Assembly (NCBI GenBank): GCA_945787585.1 | Contig: CALZIG010000054.1 | Coordinates: forward strand, 1 to 10,658 | DNA: 10,658 bases | Reading direction: 5' to 3' | Origin: an uncultured Gammaproteobacteria bacterium | Lineage (GTDB): Bacteria > Pseudomonadota > Gammaproteobacteria > SZUA-140 | The notes under the pieces: model-generated | The model's database searches: none | What the model saw: the letters and a program-made list of their open reading frames with translations, nothing else | Told to the model about the DNA's origin: nothing | Shown here: positions 7,001-10,658 of the stretch, in pieces | How the letters are laid out: each line of letters opens with the position of its first letter | Position numbering within the stretch: the stretch's first letter is position 1 | Translations under genes and position numbers: made by a program

Positions 7001-8401
7001 CTAAAGAATTTCAGACGCATAATCGGCCAGACGTGAGCGTTCGCCACTGACCAGCGTGATATGACCGCTGTGCGCCCAGTCTGCAAAGCGATCCACAACA
7101 TAGGTGATGCCGGCGGTGGTCTCTGTGAGGTAGGGGGTATCGATCTGTGCGGTATTGCCAAGGCAGACCACTTTAGTGCCCGGCCCCGCACGGGTAATCA
7201 GTGACTTCATCTGCTTGGATGTTAGGTTCTGTGCCTCATCGATAATCAGGTAGCGATTGAGAAAGGTGCGTCCGCGCATAAAATTGAGTGACCGAATACG
7301 AATACGGTTAGTGAGTAGATCATTGGTCGCCGCTCGCCCCCATACTCCCCCTTCCGCAGTGGACAGCACCTCAAGGTTATCCATCAACGCGCCCATCCAC
7401 GGGGCCATTTTTTCTTCTTCGGTACCGGGCAGAAAACCGATATCTTCACCCATCGGGACGGTCACGCGGGTCATGATGATCTCATGATAGCGCCGCTCAT
7501 CCAGCACCTGCGCAAGCCCTGCCGCGAGTGTCAGCAGCGTTTTACCCGTGCCAGCATTGCCGAGTAAGGTGACGAAATCAACATTTGGATCAAGCAGTAG
7601 ATTTAACGCAAAGTTTTGTTCACGATTACGCGCATTTACGCCCCACACATTATGATGGCTTGAGAGATAATTAGTACAGACCTCAACCGTCGCTATGCCA
7701 TTATCAACCGTACGAACGATGCCTTCGAAACCGTTTTCCTTGCCATCATGAATCAGTTGATTGGGGTACCAGTGCGGACAATCAGGCCCGGTCATTTTGT
7801 AGAAGGTTTTATCACCCTCTTTCCATGAAGTGACCGCCTTGCTATGTTTATCCCAGAAGTCTTCGTCAAGTCTGCTTTGACCACTATAGAGAAGACTAAG
7901 ATCATCGAGTACCTGATCTACCCGATAGTCTTCCGCTGGAATGCCGAGGGCGACTGCTTTGATCCGCAGATTAATATCTTTGGAAACAATCGTGACGACA
8001 TGCTGTTTTTGCTCGTTTTGTAGTGCCAGCGCGGTTGAAAGGATTTGGTTATCCGCTTTGTTACCTGGTAAGTTTTGCGGCAATACCGAAGTCAGTTCGC
8101 GTGTCTGCAAAAAGAGACGCCCGCTCACCGTGTTGCCGCTTTCTGGCGAGGGTAGCTTTAGCCCTTTTTCGATTTCATGCTTAACGCTATCACACATCAG
8201 CTCTTCAATATTACGACTCACCAGACGAGCGTTGCGTGACGCCTCTGAAGTGCCGCGTTTATTATTATCCAGCTCTTCAAGCACGATCATTGGAATGAAA
8301 ATATCGTGTTCGTGAAAGCGGAAGATCGACGATGGATCGTGCATTAACACATTCGTGTCGAGCACAAAAAACCGCTGTATTTTATTATTCTTATTTGGCA
8401 T
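7001..8401 (-). CDS. PIN domain-PhoH ATPase fusion (PhoH2-type)
   Basis: The 466-residue product joins an N-terminal PIN ribonuclease-like domain to a C-terminal PhoH P-loop ATPase, the architecture known as PhoH2 (Bacillus YlaK type). PhoH2 proteins have been described as RNA helicase-ribonucleases. The PIN domain shows FVLDTNVLMHDP with Asp15, VLEELDNNKRG with Glu42 or Glu43, and VSKDINLRIKA near residue 150, giving the acidic metal ligands. The ATPase shows Walker A GNAGTGKT near 280-287 and Walker B YLIIDEAQN near 384-392. GNTAQIDTPYL follows near 425. The gene starts three bases after the bcp stop with little ribosome binding site of its own, so it is probably cotranscribed and translationally coupled. 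It ends in TAG and faces the permease gene across 15 bases. Confidence 0.93.
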   Translation of the reverse strand: MPNKNNKIQRFFVLDTNVLMHDPSSIFRFHEHDIFIPMIVLEELDNNKRGTSEASRNARLVSRNIEELMCDSVKHEIEKGLKLPSPESGNTVSGRLFLQTRELTSVLPQNLPGNKADNQILSTALALQNEQKQHVVTIVSKDINLRIKAVALGIPAEDYRVDQVLDDLSLLYSGQSRLDEDFWDKHSKAVTSWKEGDKTFYKMTGPDCPHWYPNQLIHDGKENGFEGIVRTVDNGIATVEVCTNYLSSHHNVWGVNARNREQNFALNLLLDPNVDFVTLLGNAGTGKTLLTLAAGLAQVLDERRYHEIIMTRVTVPMGEDIGFLPGTEEEKMAPWMGALMDNLEVLSTAEGGVWGRAATNDLLTNRIRIRSLNFMRGRTFLNRYLIIDEAQNLTSKQMKSLITRAGPGTKVVCLGNTAQIDTPYLTETTAGITYVVDRFADWAHSGHITLVSGERSRLADYASEIL

Positions 8402-8404
8402 TAT

Positions 8405-8884
8405 TTACGACTGTTTGTTCATTTCTTTAACGGATTGCAGTACTTCTTCGACGTGTCCTTTCACTTTAACGCCGCGCCATTCCTGCCGCAAGATGCCCTC
8501 TGCATCGATGAGGAAAGTGCTGCGCTCAACGCCCCTTACTTTTTTACCGTACATGTTTTTCATTTTCATCACAGAGAAAAGCTCGCAAAGCGTTTCGTCT
8601 TTATCCGATAGTAGGTCAAAAGTGAATGCCTGTTTTGCTTTAAAGTTTTCGTGCGATTTAATGCTGTCGCGAGAGACACCGAAGATCAGGCATTTCTGCC
8701 GTTTGAATTTGCTGAGATTATCGCGAAAATCCTGGCCTTCAAGGGTGCAGCCGGGGGTGCTATCTTTAGGGTAGAAATAGATCGCAATATTTTTCCCGCG
8801 TAGTTCGGAAAGGGTGATGGTTTGGTCGCCTGTTGCTGGTGCTGTGAAGTCCGGTACCGCTTTGCCAATGGTGAGTGTTGCCAT
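8405..8884 (-). CDS. bcp: Thioredoxin-dependent peroxiredoxin, BCP/PrxQ type
   Basis: BCP/PrxQ enzymes reduce hydrogen peroxide and organic hydroperoxides in the cytoplasm using thioredoxin or similar donors. The 159-residue product has the peroxidatic motif YPKDSTPGCTLEGQDFRD with Cys46, and later FGVSRDSIKSHENF near 68-81, MYGKK near 112 and the ERSTFLID strand. E. coli BCP carries a second cysteine five residues after the first; here that position is Gln51. The other cysteines are Cys65 and Cys100, so the enzyme may work as a one-Cys type or use an atypical resolving partner. ATG 8884 is preceded by a weak GAGAAA. It is the first gene of a two-gene unit with the PIN-PhoH gene and is divergent from dapA. 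It ends in TAA. Confidence 0.92.
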   Translation of the reverse strand: MATLTIGKAVPDFTAPATGDQTITLSELRGKNIAIYFYPKDSTPGCTLEGQDFRDNLSKFKRQKCLIFGVSRDSIKSHENFKAKQAFTFDLLSDKDETLCELFSVMKMKNMYGKKVRGVERSTFLIDAEGILRQEWRGVKVKGHVEEVLQSVKEMNKQS

Positions 8885-8961
8885 ATTGATTTCTCGTAAT
8901 AGTGAACTTAAGTTTGAATGAATAGATCGTGTCGTTTTTTATTGCTGCGAATATGTTTTCA

Positions 8962-8990
8962 ATCTTAAGCGTATTCCGGGAGGTCGTAAA
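8962..8990 (-). promoter_or_regulatory. Weak candidate promoter for bcp-phoH
   Basis: On the minus strand TTTACG (8985-8990) and TAAGAT (8962-8967) lie 17 bases apart, each with four matches to the sigma70 consensus. A start near 8955 would give a leader of about 70 bases that contains the palindrome at 8905-8914. This is the best pair I found in the divergent region, but it is weak. Confidence 0.22.
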
Positions 8991-9091
8991 GAGACTCACA
9001 GCGGGGATTGATAAAACGGCTGTTTGGGAAAGCTGCTGAAAAAATAGTCAGATTATCTAAATGTCAGCTTATTTGCTTATGGGAAAAGTAG

Positions 9092-9097
9092 TATACT
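9092..9097 (+). promoter_or_regulatory. Candidate -10 box for dapA
   Basis: TATACT matches the -10 consensus at five of six positions and lies 50 bases before the dapA ATG. A -35 at the proper distance (around 9068-9075) is poor. TTGCTT at 9073-9078 is only 13 bases away. The call therefore rests on the -10 and its position. Nothing else firm is visible in the 8885-9147 gap apart from the bcp promoter candidate. Confidence 0.3.
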
Positions 9098-9136
9098 GGG
9101 CGGCAATCATTGAGTAATTTCAGCCAAGTGTTAGAT

Positions 9137-9143
9137 GGAGAGG
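9137..9143 (+). promoter_or_regulatory. Ribosome binding site of dapA
   Basis: GGAGAGG ends four bases before ATG 9148. It would be only one base from the alternative TTG at 9145, so it supports the ATG. ATG also gives the same N-terminus as E. coli DapA (M-F-x-G-S). Confidence 0.75.
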
Positions 9144-9147
9144 TTTG

Positions 9148-10029
9148 ATGTTTCACGGCAGTATGGTGGCGCTAGTAACGCCGATGCACGAAGACGGCAC
9201 GTTGGATGACGTATCGTTGGGTAATCTGGTGGAGTTTCATATTGAAAACGGCACCAATGCAATCGTGGTGGTCGGGACCACCGGCGAATCGGCGACGCTC
9301 GATGACACAGAGCATTGCGGCATGGTACGGCGTGTGGTGGAACTTGTCGCTGGACGAATCCCAGTGATTGCGGGCACCGGCTCTAACAGCACTCGCGAGG
9401 CGATTGCGCTGACACGCTGCGCGATGGAAAGTGGCGCGGACGCCTGCCTATTGGTGACGCCCTATTATAACAAGCCCACACAGGAAGGACTTTATCAGCA
9501 CCATGTGGCGATTGCCGAAGCGGTGCCGATACCGCAGATTTTATATAACGTGCCGGGGCGTACCGTGTGTGACATGTTGCCATACACCATTAAAAGGCTC
9601 TCCGAGATTTCCAATATCGTGGGGGTGAAAGAGGCCACCGGGAACCTGCAGCGCGCGCGCGAGATTCTGGAATGTTGTGGTGATCGCATCGATCTTTATA
9701 GTGGAGACGATGCCGTGGCGATGGACCTGATGCTGGAAGGCGCCAAAGGGGTGATTTCGGTGACCGCCAATGTAGTACCAAAGGCGATGCGCGCGATGTG
9801 CGACGCAGCCATTGGGGGCGACCGCCATGCTGCTGAAGCGATCAATAATCGTTTGATGTCGCTGCACCAGGACCTCTTTGTTGAAGCCAATCCGATTCCG
9901 GTGAAGTGGTTGATGTACGATATGGGGTTGATCCCCGCGGGGATTCGTCTACCGTTAACCCCTCTCTCTGAAAATTATCACGAAACATTACGGGCCGCAT
10001 TGAGCGAAGCCGAAGGCGCGGACGAATAA
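9148..10029 (+). CDS. dapA: 4-hydroxy-tetrahydrodipicolinate synthase
   Basis: DapA condenses pyruvate with aspartate semialdehyde, the first committed step of lysine and diaminopimelate synthesis, in the cytoplasm. The 293-residue product is a class I aldolase TIM barrel that aligns with E. coli DapA in the same numbering. It has GTTGES with Thr44 and Thr45, PYYNKP with Tyr107, LYNVPGRT with Tyr133 and Arg138, and the Schiff-base Lys161 in GVKEATGN. SGDDA near 185 and GVISVTANV near 200 follow. All catalytic residues are present. A gene for a BamC-like lipoprotein follows one base after its TAA, then a metallo-hydrolase gene; this is the order I recall from Pseudomonas, where purC comes next. 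Confidence 0.97.
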   Translation: MFHGSMVALVTPMHEDGTLDDVSLGNLVEFHIENGTNAIVVVGTTGESATLDDTEHCGMVRRVVELVAGRIPVIAGTGSNSTREAIALTRCAMESGADACLLVTPYYNKPTQEGLYQHHVAIAEAVPIPQILYNVPGRTVCDMLPYTIKRLSEISNIVGVKEATGNLQRAREILECCGDRIDLYSGDDAVAMDLMLEGAKGVISVTANVVPKAMRAMCDAAIGGDRHAAEAINNRLMSLHQDLFVEANPIPVKWLMYDMGLIPAGIRLPLTPLSENYHETLRAALSEAEGADE

Positions 10030-10030
10030 T

Positions 10031-10264
10031 ATGGACAAGTGTATAATGAGTGTTCAAACAGCGCTGTTGCCGGTCGCATTTGGTTGTATGGCGGTATTTC
10101 TGCTGGCGGGTTGTACCACCACGCCGGATGAAACCTACAAGGCGAGTCAGATGACAAAGGCGCTAGATTATCCGCCTGACCTGGTAGCGCCAACGCTCAA
10201 CCCTCGTTTCTCAGTGCCGCCCGCGGCCGTCCCAGTGGAAGATGACACCTCTGACGATGATTAG
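10031..10264 (+). CDS. Miniature BamC-like outer-membrane lipoprotein
   Basis: The 77-residue product has a lipoprotein signal peptide with lipobox LLAGC (Cys28). Thr follows the cysteine, so sorting to the outer membrane is expected. The mature part is only about 50 residues: TYK near 36, then LDYPPDLVAPTLNPRFSVP near 45-63, and an acidic end. That pattern (YK, then P-x-L-x-x-P, then an aromatic or basic residue and VP) matches the unfolded N-terminal segment of BamC, which binds BamD in the outer-membrane protein assembly complex. The two globular BamC domains are absent; E. coli BamC has 344 residues. Position after dapA supports the identity. The start could instead be ATG 10046, removing five residues; neither has a strong ribosome binding site. 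It ends in TAG. The BamC link is an inference from motif and synteny. Confidence 0.7.
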   Translation: MDKCIMSVQTALLPVAFGCMAVFLLAGCTTTPDETYKASQMTKALDYPPDLVAPTLNPRFSVPPAAVPVEDDTSDDD

Positions 10265-10296
10265 CGCTTTGTTCCGCTGCACCCCACGCTCATAGT

Positions 10297-10658
10297 ATGC
10301 GCTTCGCTTCGATCGGCAGTGGTAGCCGTGGTAACGGTACCCTGATCGAAAAAAACAAGACCTGTTTACTGGTCGACTGTGGCTTCTCGGTAAAACAGGC
10401 GGTGAAGCGCTTTGCGCGCCATGAACAGGTGCCGGAGGCGATCACTGCGATTATTGTCACGCATGAGCACGGAGATCATATCGGCGGTGTAGCCAAGTTG
10501 GCACGACGTTATAAGATCCCCGTCTGGGCGACTCACGGCAGTGCGATGCACTTTACGTCGGGTGAGATACCGGAACTCAATATTTTCAGTAGTCACGAAC
10601 GCTTTGAGATCGGCGATGTTGAGATATCGCCTTTCCCGGTGCCGCATGATGCGCGCGA
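10297..10658 (+). CDS. MBL-fold metallo-hydrolase (YycJ-like), 5' part
   Basis: The first 120 residues are present and the gene runs off the window. The start MRFASIGSGSRGNGTL, the LVDCGFS strand with Asp27, and the metal-binding motif THEHGDH (His56, His58, Asp60, His61) mark a metallo-beta-lactamase fold hydrolase. VPHDA with His117 probably supplies a further ligand. It resembles the YycJ/WalJ group, whose members are proposed nucleases or phosphodiesterases; the substrate cannot be read from sequence. ATG 10297 lies 32 bases after the lipoprotein stop and has no visible ribosome binding site. Transcription with dapA is likely. Confidence 0.88.
   Translation, partial: MRFASIGSGSRGNGTLIEKNKTCLLVDCGFSVKQAVKRFARHEQVPEAITAIIVTHEHGDHIGGVAKLARRYKIPVWATHGSAMHFTSGEIPELNIFSSHERFEIGDVEISPFPVPHDAR

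Noticed and set aside
8355..8774. 139-codon plus-strand frame opposite bcp
   Set aside because: It is antisense to a clear peroxiredoxin gene, and its translation is rich in Ser, Arg and Leu with no recognisable family or ribosome binding site.
10042..10047. TATAAT as a promoter for the lipoprotein gene
   Set aside because: It lies within the start of the coding frame and has no properly spaced -35; the gene sits one base after dapA and is more simply cotranscribed.
1..10658. CRISPR arrays, tRNAs, rRNAs, insertion sequences or phage genes
   Set aside because: I saw no direct-repeat arrays, no tRNA-like cloverleaf, no transposase and no terminal inverted repeats. All recognisable genes are housekeeping or common accessory chromosomal genes.

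Overview
The window looks like a chromosomal segment from a gammaproteobacterium outside the Enterobacterales. SecY, S13, S11, RpoA, L17 and DapA read like gammaproteobacterial orthologues. The order dapA, bamC-type lipoprotein, metallo-beta-lactamase-fold gene matches the Pseudomonas-type arrangement. SecY resembles the Chromatiales-like proteins I remember. This taxonomic guess rests on recalled protein sequences, not on a search. Base composition is moderate, and the dapA end looks more GC-rich than the ribosomal end.

Positions 1-5028 hold the end of the spc operon and the whole alpha operon on the plus strand: rpmD (3' end), rplO, secY, rpmJ, then rpsM, rpsK, rpsD, rpoA, rplQ. They end in a strong intrinsic terminator at 5001-5028. 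A sigma70-like promoter and a hairpin lie between rpmJ and rpsM, where an alpha-operon promoter or leader would be expected. These genes make ribosomal proteins, the protein translocation channel and the RNA polymerase alpha subunit.

Positions 5029-6985 hold a SAM hydrolase of the DUF62 family and a PerM/AI-2E-family membrane protein, both on plus. Positions 7001-8884 hold a minus-strand pair, bcp then PIN-PhoH, which converges on the permease gene. A 263-base divergent intergenic region (8885-9147) separates bcp from dapA. From 9148 the plus strand carries dapA, a very short BamC-like lipoprotein gene and the start of a YycJ-like metallo-hydrolase gene that runs off the window.

The main oddities are these. 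(1) rplO has an in-frame TGA at codon 69, exactly where E. coli L15 has Arg69, while the rest of the 144-residue frame is intact. (2) None of the 15 terminal stop codons in the window is TGA; I count nine TAA and six TAG. (3) The BamC-like protein is only 77 residues and keeps just the signal peptide and the BamD-binding N-terminal segment. (4) S4 is the four-cysteine, zinc-binding form, unlike the E. coli type. (5) The SAM hydrolase gene starts directly against the alpha-operon terminator. I see no mobile element, CRISPR array, tRNA or rRNA, and no clearly novel multigene system.
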